A stretch of 25,651 bases of DNA, taken from positions 1 through 25,651 of the forward strand of contig CAZTAS010000073.1 in the NCBI GenBank assembly GCA_964611635.1, read 5' to 3'. The notes under the pieces were generated by a model that had not been told where the DNA came from, did no database searches, and saw only the letters and a list, made by a program, of their open reading frames with translations. Below, one piece after another: positions 7,500-15,201 of the stretch (position 1 is the stretch's first letter; each line of letters begins with the position of its first letter). Source of the stretch: JAFDED01 sp964611635. Its GTDB lineage: Bacteria > Desulfobacterota > JAFDED01. The position numbers and the translations under genes were made by a program.

Positions 7500-7528
7500 T
7501 ATTTGTTCTTTTACATTAATTTTGTCAA
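7500..7528 (-). promoter_or_regulatory. Candidate sigma70 promoter for the molybdopterin protein operon
   Basis: On the minus strand a perfect TTGACA (7523-7528) is followed after 17 bases by CAAATA (7500-7505), which is a mediocre -10 box. It lies just upstream of the GGAGGG site of the gene starting at 7476. The spacing is right, but the leader would be very short. Confidence 0.35.
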
Positions 7529-7755
7529 AATCTCAACACATTTCCGAAAAAGCGCAGGAGGAATATCAGGCGTAAATCATCCGCATCTCAACCGGTGGGG
7601 CTTTAATATTAGCTGTCTTAAAGCGTCATTCTGAGAATTTTTCTCTAACATAGTCAAGCTGCAAGCAGCCTGATAATTCTGTCAATAGATTTTGGCGAAC
7701 AACCAAATCATGGAACAATCTTCGGTGGAAGCAACAAAATTTCAAATATATTTGG

Positions 7756-8211
7756 CTAGGATTTTTTTAGGGATGTGAAGTAGTCGTTCAGTATCCTGGC
7801 GTGATCGAAGGCAAGCTGAGCGGGTAGCTTGTCCTTTGTGAACAATCGTATACTTGCGGCATCGTCGGCGGCCCGGGGATTTCCCCGGGCCTGGGCGATG
7901 AAGACTATGCTTATGGTGTGGAATCGTGGATCGCGGCCCGGGTCGGAGTATGCGCCCAGCTGTCGAATCAGCTCCACCTGGAGTGAGGTCTCCTCGCGTG
8001 CCTCCCTGATGGCGGCTTTCTCGGCGCTCTCCCCGTATTCGATGAATCCCCCTGGAAGTGCCCATCCGTAAGGCGGGTTCCTGCGTTCAATGAGAACAAT
8101 CCCTTTCTCATTCCCGGCATCGCATTGGATTATGATATCAACAGCGGGCGTGGGGTTCTTGTAGACCAAAACCTCCGACCCGCATGAAGGACATCTTATC
8201 GAGGATTTCAT
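7756..8211 (-). CDS. Nudix hydrolase with N-terminal zinc-ribbon-like CxxC
   Basis: The 151-residue protein carries a full Nudix box, G-x5-E-x7-REAREETSL (within GGFIEYGESAEKAAIREAREE, about residues 54-75), which coordinates Mg and hydrolyses nucleoside diphosphates linked to another moiety. The GWALPGGF entry strand and following DPGRDPRFHT segment fit the ADP-ribose pyrophosphatase-like subgroup. An N-terminal CPSC (residues 8-11) gives only half of a zinc ribbon. The true substrate cannot be told from sequence. It sits 28 bases downstream of the aminotransferase gene on the same strand and is probably the last gene of the rsmD-coaD-aminotransferase run. Confidence 0.9.
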   Translation of the reverse strand: MKSSIRCPSCGSEVLVYKNPTPAVDIIIQCDAGNEKGIVLIERRNPPYGWALPGGFIEYGESAEKAAIREAREETSLQVELIRQLGAYSDPGRDPRFHTISIVFIAQARGNPRAADDAASIRLFTKDKLPAQLAFDHARILNDYFTSLKKS

Positions 8212-8239
8212 GGTTCCACGAGGTTCATTCTATAAGGTT

Positions 8240-9430
8240 TTACGCTTCAAGGGCTTTTCGGATCCGCTGCATTCCCTCCTCGATGTTCTCCATAGAGGTA
8301 GCATAAGAGATGCGAATAAAGTTGCCATCTCCAAATGCCTCCCCCGCCACCACGGCCACTCGGGCCTCTTCCAATAGAAACTGGGCAACATCGGAGCTGT
8401 TTCTCAATTTCCTTCCTTTGATCTCCCTGCCAAAAAGGCTTGACACATTGGGAAAAACATAAAAGGCCCCCGGCGGGTTGAAACACGAAATCCCTGGTAT
8501 CTTGTTGAAGACCTTTACGATGTAATCGCGGCGATTCTGAAATTCCCTGCGCATGGCTTCCACCGAATCCTGCTGACCTGTCAGGGCTTCAATGGCGGCC
8601 TTCTGGGAGATTGAGCAGGGATTGCCGGTGTTTTGTCCCTGAAGCTTCGACATGGCCGCGGCGATTTCCTTCGGAGCGGCCGCATACCCGATGCGCCAGC
8701 CCGTCATTGCGTATGCTTTTGAGACGCCGTTGAGCACAATTGTTTTGGCCTTTGCCTCTTCGCCTATGTTAGCGGTATTGACGAACTCTAAACCGTCGTA
8801 AATAATTTTCTCGTAAATGTCATCGGAGATCACCCACATTTCCGGATGTCTTAACACAACCTCCATGAGGCTTTTCATCTCACTCCTGGTATAGGCAGCC
8901 CCTGTAGGATTGCATGGGCTGTTAATCAGCAGACCGCGGGTCCTGGGCGTAATGGCCTCTTCAAGGGCTCCCTGGGTAAGTTTAAAGCCCCCCTCATCGG
9001 CGGTAGGGACTATCACCGGTGTTGCTTCGGCCAGAATGGCGATGGGAGGATAGGATACCCAATAAGGAGCCGGAATAATTACCTCATCCCCTTTCTGGAA
9101 GAGCACATGAAACAGGATGTAAAGAGAGTGTTTTCCCCCAGCGGAGACCACGATGTTCTCCGGGGCATAGTCCAGGTTGTTATCGCGTCTGAACTTTAAG
9201 CAGATGGCCTCTTTTAGTTCGGGAATTCCACCAACCTGTGTGTATTTGGTAAATCCATCCTCGATGGCCCGAACACCCGCTTCTTTGATATTATTCGGTG
9301 TGTCGAAATCGGGCTCTCCTATCCCAAAGTCGATGACATCAATGCCCCTGGCTTTCATATCCATGGCTTTCATGCTGATAGCCATGGTCTGCGATGCTGG
9401 AATTCTGTTCATCCGATCAGCGATCCTCAT
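8240..9430 (-). CDS. PLP-dependent class I aminotransferase, aspartate type
   Basis: The 396-residue protein is a full-length fold-type I aminotransferase. It shows GIGEPDFDTP near the N-terminus, the SAGGKHSLY cofactor segment, SPCNPTG (NPTG about 174-177), SDDIYEKIIY with the pyridine-ring Asp, and GVSKAYAMTGWRIGY with the Schiff-base lysine Lys238. It most resembles the Ib group of aspartate aminotransferases, transferring amino groups between aspartate (or prephenate in some members) and 2-oxoglutarate. The start is the ATG at 9430: AAGGAAGGAG lies six bases upstream, inside the coaD gene. A TTG at 9436 is less likely. It overlaps coaD by 14 bases, so the two are translationally linked. 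Confidence 0.92.
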   Translation of the reverse strand: MRIADRMNRIPASQTMAISMKAMDMKARGIDVIDFGIGEPDFDTPNNIKEAGVRAIEDGFTKYTQVGGIPELKEAICLKFRRDNNLDYAPENIVVSAGGKHSLYILFHVLFQKGDEVIIPAPYWVSYPPIAILAEATPVIVPTADEGGFKLTQGALEEAITPRTRGLLINSPCNPTGAAYTRSEMKSLMEVVLRHPEMWVISDDIYEKIIYDGLEFVNTANIGEEAKAKTIVLNGVSKAYAMTGWRIGYAAAPKEIAAAMSKLQGQNTGNPCSISQKAAIEALTGQQDSVEAMRREFQNRRDYIVKVFNKIPGISCFNPPGAFYVFPNVSSLFGREIKGRKLRNSSDVAQFLLEEARVAVVAGEAFGDGNFIRISYATSMENIEEGMQRIRKALEA

Positions 9431-9968
9431 ATGCAACTCCTTCCTTTTTAATATTTAATACTTTTTTTTCAAACTTTTTCATGAGCTTCTCCGCCACGAA
9501 ATTGGGCACCATACCATCGATGGCCCCGCCTAAGCTGGCGGCCTCTTTTACAATACTGGAATTGACGTAAAACCACTGGAAGCCGGTCATCATGAATATT
9601 GTATCCACAGAGCGGTCCAGCTTTCGGTTGATCAATGCCAGTTGGAATTCATACTCAAAATCCGATAAAGCCCTGAGCCCCCGGATAATGATCCGAGCTT
9701 TGATCTTCCGGCAGTAGTCTACCAAGAGCCCTGAAAATTGATCCACCTCCACCCGGGGATTTTCCCCCACGCTGCGGCGTATCATCTCAATACGTTCCTC
9801 CACGGTAAAAAGCGGCTTTTTATTGGGATTCTTCGCCACCGCGACGATCAGCCTATCAAAAACCGCCAGTCCCCTGCGGATCAGATCCAGGTGTCCATTG
9901 GTTATGGGATCAAACGAGCCTGGATACACAGCTAGACGATGATTTCTTTCATGTTCATTTTCGCACAT
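9417..9968 (-). CDS. coaD: Phosphopantetheine adenylyltransferase
   Basis: CoaD transfers AMP from ATP to 4'-phosphopantetheine, the penultimate step of coenzyme A synthesis in the cytoplasm. The 183-residue protein begins with the nucleotidyltransferase signature YPGSFDPITNGHLDLI, where TNGH is the ATP-binding motif. It continues with NPNKKPLFTVEERIEMI, IIRGLRALSDFEYEFQLALINRKL and the SSIVKEAA segment corresponding to the second nucleotide-binding motif. It is about 20 residues longer than typical CoaD, with a short hydrophilic N-terminal extension and a Lys-rich tail. A GGAG site lies upstream of the ATG at 9968. Its 3' end overlaps the aminotransferase gene by 14 bases. Confidence 0.95.
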   Translation of the reverse strand: MCENEHERNHRLAVYPGSFDPITNGHLDLIRRGLAVFDRLIVAVAKNPNKKPLFTVEERIEMIRRSVGENPRVEVDQFSGLLVDYCRKIKARIIIRGLRALSDFEYEFQLALINRKLDRSVDTIFMMTGFQWFYVNSSIVKEAASLGGAIDGMVPNFVAEKLMKKFEKKVLNIKKEGVAYEDR

Positions 9969-10100
9969 TTTCAGCCTTCTCCTCAGTAAATTGGCCTCTC
10001 CAATTCAGCCCGATTTGTGAACTATCCGAAAAAACACTCGAAAGCCTTTCCTTCCTGAAAAGGAACCCCTGAACCATCTGCAGCCAATAAAGAACCATTA

Positions 10101-10121
10101 GGGTATCCTATTTTGATACCC
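10101..10121. other. Perfect 7-bp hairpin between rsmD and coaD
   Basis: GGGTATC (10101-10107) and GATACCC (10115-10121) enclose the loop CTATTTT. The hairpin sits in the 259-base gap between rsmD and coaD (9969-10227), which has no gene. It has no U-tract and may be a processing site or a weak attenuator. A TTGTCA followed by AT-rich sequence just after rsmD could be a separate coaD promoter, but this is uncertain. Confidence 0.4.
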
Positions 10122-10227
10122 GCTCCAGTGACTTTTTAAATGCGCATCTCATGGAAAAATCCTTGGCCGGCGTTTTAGCAAAATGGAAGACCCTGGCAGG
10201 CCGTCATGTATAAAATAAAAAATTTTC

Positions 10228-10785
10228 CTATTGACAAGTCATCCAGAAGGAGATGGTGGTCTCACCGTAGCGACGCTGGTCGATACGCTCCAAACCTTTT
10301 ATATTATCTTCCACTGGATCCGAGACATGATGCTCGGCCACCACCATCGAGCCGGGCAATAAAATGCACGTTTCAGCAATGGCACCCAGAACTTTCTTCA
10401 CGAGGCCCTTTTCATACGGGGGATCTATCAGGATTAATGAAAAACGTTCTCCCGATGCAGCCAGTTTTCGCAAAAAGCGTCCCGCCTCACCCTGAATCAC
10501 CCGGCTTCGTTGCTTGAGTCCGCACTCGCTCAAATTATGGCGGATCATCCGGACGGCGCTGGAACTCCTGTCCACAAACACTGCAAAATCGGCGCCTCGG
10601 CTCAGGGCTTCGATACCAAGGGCTCCGCTTCCGGCAAACAGGTCCAGAACCCTAAATCTATGACAATGACCCAGAATATCAAAAATAGCCTCCCGGGCAC
10701 GGGAAGAAGTGGGCCGGACCCGCAGGCCCCTGGTACTCTGCAGTTTTCTGCCCCGAAGGCTTCCGCCTATCACTCGCATACCCAT
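10228..10785 (-). CDS. rsmD: 16S rRNA (guanine966-N2)-methyltransferase
   Basis: RsmD methylates G966 of 16S rRNA in assembled small subunits using S-adenosylmethionine. The 185-residue protein has the family N-terminus MRVIGGSLRGRKL, the RVRPTSSRAREAIFDIL substrate-recognition block, the SAM-binding DLFAGSGALGIEALSRGA motif, and the catalytic DPPYEKG motif. Its length is normal. The ATG at 10785 is used here, although a TTG at 10788 and an ATG at 10779 are close alternatives and the ribosome-binding site is weak. It heads the minus-strand run that includes coaD and is transcribed from a promoter at about 10863-10891. Confidence 0.95.
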   Translation of the reverse strand: MGMRVIGGSLRGRKLQSTRGLRVRPTSSRAREAIFDILGHCHRFRVLDLFAGSGALGIEALSRGADFAVFVDRSSSAVRMIRHNLSECGLKQRSRVIQGEAGRFLRKLAASGERFSLILIDPPYEKGLVKKVLGAIAETCILLPGSMVVAEHHVSDPVEDNIKGLERIDQRRYGETTISFWMTCQ

Positions 10786-10813
10786 CAATCTTGCCGCTTT
10801 TGTTAGATGCTAC

Positions 10814-10835
10814 CTGATCGTGTTTGCCCGATCAG
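10814..10835 (-). promoter_or_regulatory. Hairpin in the rsmD leader
   Basis: CTGATCG (10814-10820) and CGATCAG (10829-10835) form a perfect 7-bp stem with an 8-base loop. It lies between the predicted rsmD transcription start (about 10856) and its start codon. Whether it acts as a protein-binding operator or only in the RNA cannot be told. Confidence 0.4.
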
Positions 10836-10862
10836 TCCGCCGCGATTTTTTGCTTTGTTGCA

Positions 10863-10891
10863 AATTTAACGAAATCTTCAATTTACGTCAA
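10863..10891 (-). promoter_or_regulatory. Candidate sigma70 promoter for rsmD
   Basis: On the minus strand, TTGACG (10886-10891) is followed after exactly 17 bases by TAAATT (10863-10868). Both boxes are close to consensus. Transcription would start near 10856, about 70 bases before rsmD. Confidence 0.6.
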
Positions 10892-10917
10892 GAAGAAATT
10901 CCAGACATTAAAAAAAC

Positions 10918-10946
10918 TTGAAAAAGCAGCTTTTAATTATTAAGGT
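10918..10946 (+). promoter_or_regulatory. Candidate sigma70 promoter for the rubredoxin operon
   Basis: TTGAAA (10918-10923) is followed after 17 bases by TAAGGT (10941-10946). It lies back to back with the rsmD promoter, with 26 bases between the two -35 boxes. The predicted start near 10953 gives a leader of about 200 bases before the rubredoxin ATG. Confidence 0.5.
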
Positions 10947-10968
10947 ATTTACATCCTTGGAACATGGA

Positions 10969-11144
10969 GGGTGCAGTCGGGTATTAACTCGCACCCGACT
11001 GTCTGGCAAATAGAGCGTTCATTCGTTTCCTTTAAGCTAGGTTGTTGTTTTACACTTTGGGTGATGTAACGAGTGAACAGGACTCGGGGATCGGTAGGGA
11101 ACTCGCTATGATCCCTTTAATGGATAATCATTGCAACAAGGAGG
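10969..11144 (+). ncRNA. Structured 5' leader of the rubredoxin operon with competing hairpins
   Basis: Four helices can be drawn by eye. A: CAGTCGGGT (10974-10982) with ACCCGACTG (10993-11001), with an alternative GGGTGC (10969-10974)/GCACCC (10991-10996). B: GTTCATTCGT (11017-11026) with ACGAGTGAAC (11069-11078), ten pairs with one G-U. C: CGAGT (11070-11074) with ACTCG (11082-11086), which uses the right arm of B and so excludes it. D: GGGATC (11087-11092) with GATCCC (11110-11115). The rubredoxin ribosome-binding site follows at 11138-11144. No known riboswitch class is recognised. The helices are seen in the sequence; regulation is inference. Confidence 0.45.
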
Positions 11145-11151
11145 CAGAATT

Positions 11152-11313
11152 ATGGAAAAATGGGAGTGCACGGTATGTGGTTACATTTATGAAGAAGAAA
11201 AAGGGGATCTGGAGAATAATGTGTCCCCCGGCACGCGGTTTGCTGACTTGCCTGAGAACTGGGTATGTCCCGTTTGCGGCGCCAGCAAGGATATGTTCGA
11301 GAAGGTATCCTAG
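11152..11313 (+). CDS. Rubredoxin
   Basis: This 53-residue protein is a standard rubredoxin: two Cys pairs, CTVCGY (residues 5-10) and CPVCGA near 38-43, coordinate one iron, with the family's YEEEKGD and PGTRFADLPENWVCP loops between. It is a cytoplasmic one-electron carrier, in anaerobes often feeding rubrerythrins, superoxide reductase or rubredoxin:oxygen oxidoreductase. The ATG at 11152 follows an AAGGAGG site by seven bases; an earlier in-frame TTG is unsupported. The ferritin-like gene starts 78 bases downstream, so the likely partner is that diiron protein. Confidence 0.95.
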   Translation: MEKWECTVCGYIYEEEKGDLENNVSPGTRFADLPENWVCPVCGASKDMFEKVS

Positions 11314-11391
11314 TGGGAGAGGTATTCATGCTCACAACTATGGGATATTCATGTCCTCCAGGAAATACAACTCCCCGGGGAGGAGGAATAG

Positions 11392-11859
11392 ATGGTTGAA
11401 GAAAAATTGGACCGGGAAAAAATTTTACGTATAGCACTCGATAAGGAGAAGGAAGCTCACAGCTATTACGTTAAAGCTGTTGACCTTGTGAAAGGTCTAG
11501 GTACCAAAGCCCTGCTCAGGGATCTTGCCAAGATGGAGAATGGTCATATAAATTTGATCTCCAAGGCCCTGGAAACCGGCACTGTGGATACCATCGGCCG
11601 CCCGATCGAGTTACAGGACATTCGTCTGAGCGACTATCTGGTGACCGAGGAACAGATAACCGAGAAATCCACTTCCCAGGACATATTGACCATAGCCATT
11701 CAGCGGGAGGCCCTTGCAGAGGAATTCTATAACCGTTTTGCCGGCACGTTCCAGGGCAGTGAAGTTGAACCTCTATTCAGTCGGCTGGCTGGAGAAGAGT
11801 CCAGGCACCGCAAGATGCTGGAGAAAGAATACGAAGATGTCTACATGAAAGAGATGTAG
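11392..11859 (+). CDS. Ferritin-like diiron protein (rubrerythrin type without rubredoxin domain)
   Basis: The 155-residue protein is a four-helix ferritin-like domain of the rubrerythrin group. The two half-sites are visible: Glu19 in DKEKEAHSYY with the E49-x2-H52 of KMENGHINLI, and a Glu in IQREALAEEFY with the E-x2-H of GEESRHRKML. These would bind a diiron centre used to reduce hydrogen peroxide. Unlike rubrerythrin, no C-terminal rubredoxin domain is present; the separate rubredoxin encoded just upstream could supply electrons. A strong GGGAGGAGG site precedes the ATG. The gene is probably cotranscribed with rubredoxin. Peroxidase function is inferred from the family. Confidence 0.88.
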   Translation: MVEEKLDREKILRIALDKEKEAHSYYVKAVDLVKGLGTKALLRDLAKMENGHINLISKALETGTVDTIGRPIELQDIRLSDYLVTEEQITEKSTSQDILTIAIQREALAEEFYNRFAGTFQGSEVEPLFSRLAGEESRHRKMLEKEYEDVYMKEM

Positions 11860-11977
11860 CATAACTGAATTGACGGAGCTTTCGATCATCAGTATTGGTC
11901 TTGACCGGAACTGCTCATGATACAACTTGTTTTCCGTGAATGGGAGGCAGCCCGAGATTTTTACTAGGCTAAATACC

Positions 11978-14900
11978 ATGGAGCTTGAAAGGAAACTTGT
12001 TGCAGGTCCATTTCATCCTGAACTGGAAAGGGCATTTTTTCAGACCGTCCTGGATCTGAAAGTGGAGGATCCACTGCGGCCTGTGGCTGTACTGGTGGGC
12101 TCCAACCTCCTACAAATATACCTGCGCCGTAAAATGGCGATGTCAATAGGCGGGCATGTCAACGTTCGATTTGTTACTTTTATTGATCTGGCCTGCGGCC
12201 TTGCAGATGGGAAGCTTGAGGATTCCGGGCGAATCCGGGCTCCGGTTGCAGCAGAGGAATTCTTCGCAAAGGAGGTTTGCAGCAGGCTACCGAGCGATGG
12301 ATATTTCCACCCGATACAGAATCAAAGAGGCTTTCATCGTCTTCTCAGAAATGTCTTCTCAGACCTCCGGCTGGCCCGCATGGAGGTCGAGAACATTATA
12401 TGTTTAGCCGGCACCTGCGATGATTTCGAGCGACAGAAGCTTCAGGAATTAGCTCTTCTTTACCGCGAATACAAGGAAAGGCTTTCTCAAGGAGCCTATG
12501 ATGAGAGAGACCTGTTCCGGCAGGCTGCAGAAGAAGTCCCCGCATTCCAACGCCTCTTGGGCACGGATGTGTTATTGATTTATGGCATGTACGATTTCAA
12601 TGCCGCCCAGCGAAACTTGTTGGAATCGCTGTTTCACCACCTCCATGTACTTATTTTCCTCCCCTGGGAACCGTCCAGGGCATATCGCTATGCTAACCCC
12701 ACCTTATCATGGCTTAAGAGGCTTAACTTTAGCGTGGGCCATGCCTTGGAGCCTAAAACGAATCATTCCATTGACAAGCTGCGGCGTCGGCTTTTTACCG
12801 CCAGGCCGCAAGCTGGCACGGCCGATTTGGGCTCCTGCGTTACCGTGGTAGGGGCGCATAGTGAGGCAGGAGAAATTCGCGAAGTGGCCCGGGAAATACT
12901 CCGCCTTGCAAGAGAGGGTATCCCTTTCCAGGAGATGGGCATTCTTCTTCGCAACCGCGAACCCTATGCGCGGCTGGTGCAGGAGATTTTTGAACCTCTG
13001 AGAATCCCTTATTGCCTGATCCCTGGTGTGCCACTGGATTCCACTTCTGCGGGTCGAGGCCTGCGGATGCTACTGGAGCTGGCGAGCACGCCGCTACGAA
13101 GATTCGAAGTAATGGAGTTCATAACCAGTGCTCCTATCCCGTTGGGAGACATTCTTGAATGCGCAGAGGATGAATGCTCTCCCGCTGAATGGGATGTCCT
13201 CAGCATGGAGGCTGGAATTGTGCAGGGCCGCGAGCAGTGGATAAAGCAACTTGACGAGATGGAGAAGCGCTGTGAGTTCCCTGTGGAAGAGGAAGAAGCC
13301 GGGGACGCTGCAAGGGTAAGGGAAGAAAAGCAAAAACAGATCGTTCTTTTTCGACGTTTCATGAATATCCTGCTGGAGGATTTGGATTCGCTGCGTGCCG
13401 GAGCTTCTTGGTCCCAGTGGGTGGAACACACGCTGAGGTTGATCCGGCGATATATCCTTTCCGACTCCGACGGATTAGAAGAAGTTCAGAAAGCCGTGGA
13501 GGAATTCCGCATCCTGGATAACATTGCCCCGGAGGCGACGATAGCCGATTTCCGGGAAGCGGTGGCCAGGACTCTTGCTCAGAAAAGCCGTCGGATGGGT
13601 ATGTTCCAGCGCAGCGGGGTGCACGTATGCGGTCTTATGGAGTCCAGGGGTATTTCCTTTCGAGTGCTTTTCGTCCCAGGGCTGGCAGACGGCGTCTTTC
13701 CAGCGCCCATCCGCCCCGATCCCATTCTTTCTGATGTCGAGCGGCAGGCATTGGGACATCAGCGGGGTGACTCACAAGCCTTAAAGCTGCAATTCAGGAG
13801 GCACGCGGAGGAAAAATTGCTTTTTATGCTGGCTGTTGGCGCTGCGCGAGAGCGGTTGATTCTCACACATCCGCGCCTGGAGCCTGTGACGGGCAGAGCC
13901 AGGGCGCCTTCAGGCTTCCTCTTCCACCTGGCCGAGACCCTGGAGGGGAAGCGCATGAACCTAAGTAATATCAAGGGTTCATCATGGTACCGCTGGATTC
14001 CGCTTTATCTCCCGAAGCACCCGGAGGATGCAGATGCGCTGGATGAGGGGGAATATCATCTGGCGAGACTGGATGAGGACTGTGAATCGGCCCTCAGATG
14101 CCTTGAGCGGCTTTCCCCTGTTTTTCGCGCAGCCAGAGAAGCACATGCCTCTAGGCATGCTATACCACGGCTGACTCCCTACGATGGCGCATTGCTGGGT
14201 GAACAGGCCCACGAAATCCTTCGCCAGTGTTTTCACCCGGCCCGCGTGATGCTCAGCCTCACTGCTCTGGAAGACTATGCCAGATGCCCTTTCCGTTACT
14301 ACCTTCGCCACGTGTTGTTTCTCGACCCACTGCAGGAGCCCGAACTGGCATTGACCTTTCCGGCCCGAGAACGGGGCCGGCTGGTTCACTGGATATTGCG
14401 GGATTTTTATCAGCAGATCGTTGACAGCGGTGAAGCCCCACTCCTTAGCTCCCGCCTGGACAGTTACCGGAAACGCATGCTCCGAGTGGTTGATCGATGG
14501 TGCGAGTGGCAGAAGGCTGTGGGTCTCACAGGTCATAAGATGGCCTGGGAACTGGAGAAAAAAGGGCTTCGGGCGGAAATGGAGGAGTTCATCCATGAGG
14601 AGCTTGCAGGGGATGGAAGGTTCATCCCGCGTTATGTGGAAGTGAGTTTCCCGCCCAAGCCTCACGGACAAACATGCACTGACCTGGAATTGACCCCCCT
14701 CAAGCTCCAGCTAGATGCCCAAACTCTAGTGACAATCCAGGGCCGTGTGGACCGCATCGATTTATCGCGGGATGGCCGATCTGCCCGCATTGTGGATTAT
14801 AAGAGCGGAAGGCGGGGATTCAAACCGCAAGATTTCCGTGGTGGCCGCCAGATTCAGCTTCCTGTATATGCTCTTGCAGCCCGGCAAATTCTGACCTCCA

Positions 14901-15199
14901 TAGGGGTGCACGATGTTGAGGCTCAGTACTATTATATCGGCCGCCAAGGTGGATTCAGGAGAGACGAACTCTCTTCTGAAGACATCCACGCTATGGAAGA
15001 TAAATTACAGGAGATCGTGGCAATCATAGTGCAGGGTATTCTGAGCGGCCTTTTCATGCCGGCCGGGGAGGAAGATGCCTGCCGGGAATGCGATTACAAA
15101 GCCGCATGCGGGTCCGCGAGAAATTCGGTGCTGCGCCTCAAAAAAAACGACCCTGCTCTGGCTCCGTTTCAACGACTCAGGAGCATCCGGGCGGCATAA
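11978..15199 (+). CDS. addB: AddB-type nuclease subunit of the AddAB double-strand-break processing complex
   Basis: With AddA, AddB unwinds and degrades DNA ends to prepare 3' strands for RecA. The 1073-residue protein ends in a RecB-type nuclease domain with GRVDRID (Asp925, Asp928) and VDYKSG (Asp940, Lys942). Four cysteines match the AddB iron-sulphur site: Cys770 in RCPFRYY, and Cys1035-x2-Cys1038-x5-Cys1044 near the C-terminus. The N-terminal helicase-like half lacks a GKT/GKS P-loop, so it probably does not power translocation, as expected for AddB/RecC-like subunits. The start is uncertain: the ATG at 11978 has a modest AGG site, and the frame is open to a TTG at 11927. addA begins 2 bases after the stop. 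Confidence 0.88.
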   Translation: MELERKLVAGPFHPELERAFFQTVLDLKVEDPLRPVAVLVGSNLLQIYLRRKMAMSIGGHVNVRFVTFIDLACGLADGKLEDSGRIRAPVAAEEFFAKEVCSRLPSDGYFHPIQNQRGFHRLLRNVFSDLRLARMEVENIICLAGTCDDFERQKLQELALLYREYKERLSQGAYDERDLFRQAAEEVPAFQRLLGTDVLLIYGMYDFNAAQRNLLESLFHHLHVLIFLPWEPSRAYRYANPTLSWLKRLNFSVGHALEPKTNHSIDKLRRRLFTARPQAGTADLGSCVTVVGAHSEAGEIREVAREILRLAREGIPFQEMGILLRNREPYARLVQEIFEPLRIPYCLIPGVPLDSTSAGRGLRMLLELASTPLRRFEVMEFITSAPIPLGDILECAEDECSPAEWDVLSMEAGIVQGREQWIKQLDEMEKRCEFPVEEEEAGDAARVREEKQKQIVLFRRFMNILLEDLDSLRAGASWSQWVEHTLRLIRRYILSDSDGLEEVQKAVEEFRILDNIAPEATIADFREAVARTLAQKSRRMGMFQRSGVHVCGLMESRGISFRVLFVPGLADGVFPAPIRPDPILSDVERQALGHQRGDSQALKLQFRRHAEEKLLFMLAVGAARERLILTHPRLEPVTGRARAPSGFLFHLAETLEGKRMNLSNIKGSSWYRWIPLYLPKHPEDADALDEGEYHLARLDEDCESALRCLERLSPVFRAAREAHASRHAIPRLTPYDGALLGEQAHEILRQCFHPARVMLSLTALEDYARCPFRYYLRHVLFLDPLQEPELALTFPARERGRLVHWILRDFYQQIVDSGEAPLLSSRLDSYRKRMLRVVDRWCEWQKAVGLTGHKMAWELEKKGLRAEMEEFIHEELAGDGRFIPRYVEVSFPPKPHGQTCTDLELTPLKLQLDAQTLVTIQGRVDRIDLSRDGRSARIVDYKSGRRGFKPQDFRGGRQIQLPVYALAARQILTSIGVHDVEAQYYYIGRQGGFRRDELSSEDIHAMEDKLQEIVAIIVQGILSGLFMPAGEEDACRECDYKAACGSARNSVLRLKKNDPALAPFQRLRSIRAA

Positions 15200-15201
15200 C
15201 C

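Noticed and set aside
10206..10517. 103-codon plus-strand frame antisense to rsmD
   Set aside because: It overlaps conserved RsmD coding sequence, including the DPPY motif region.
11042..11434. 130-codon plus-strand frame across the rubredoxin leader and gene
   Set aside because: It covers rubredoxin in the wrong frame and has no recognisable features.
13982..14671. 229-codon minus-strand open frame inside addB
   Set aside because: It lies wholly antisense to conserved AddB coding sequence, including the RCPFRYY region.
15088..15201. Extended N-terminus of AddA
   Set aside because: The upstream codons lie within addB, encoding its Fe-S cysteines in another frame; the ATG at 15202 fits the gene junction.
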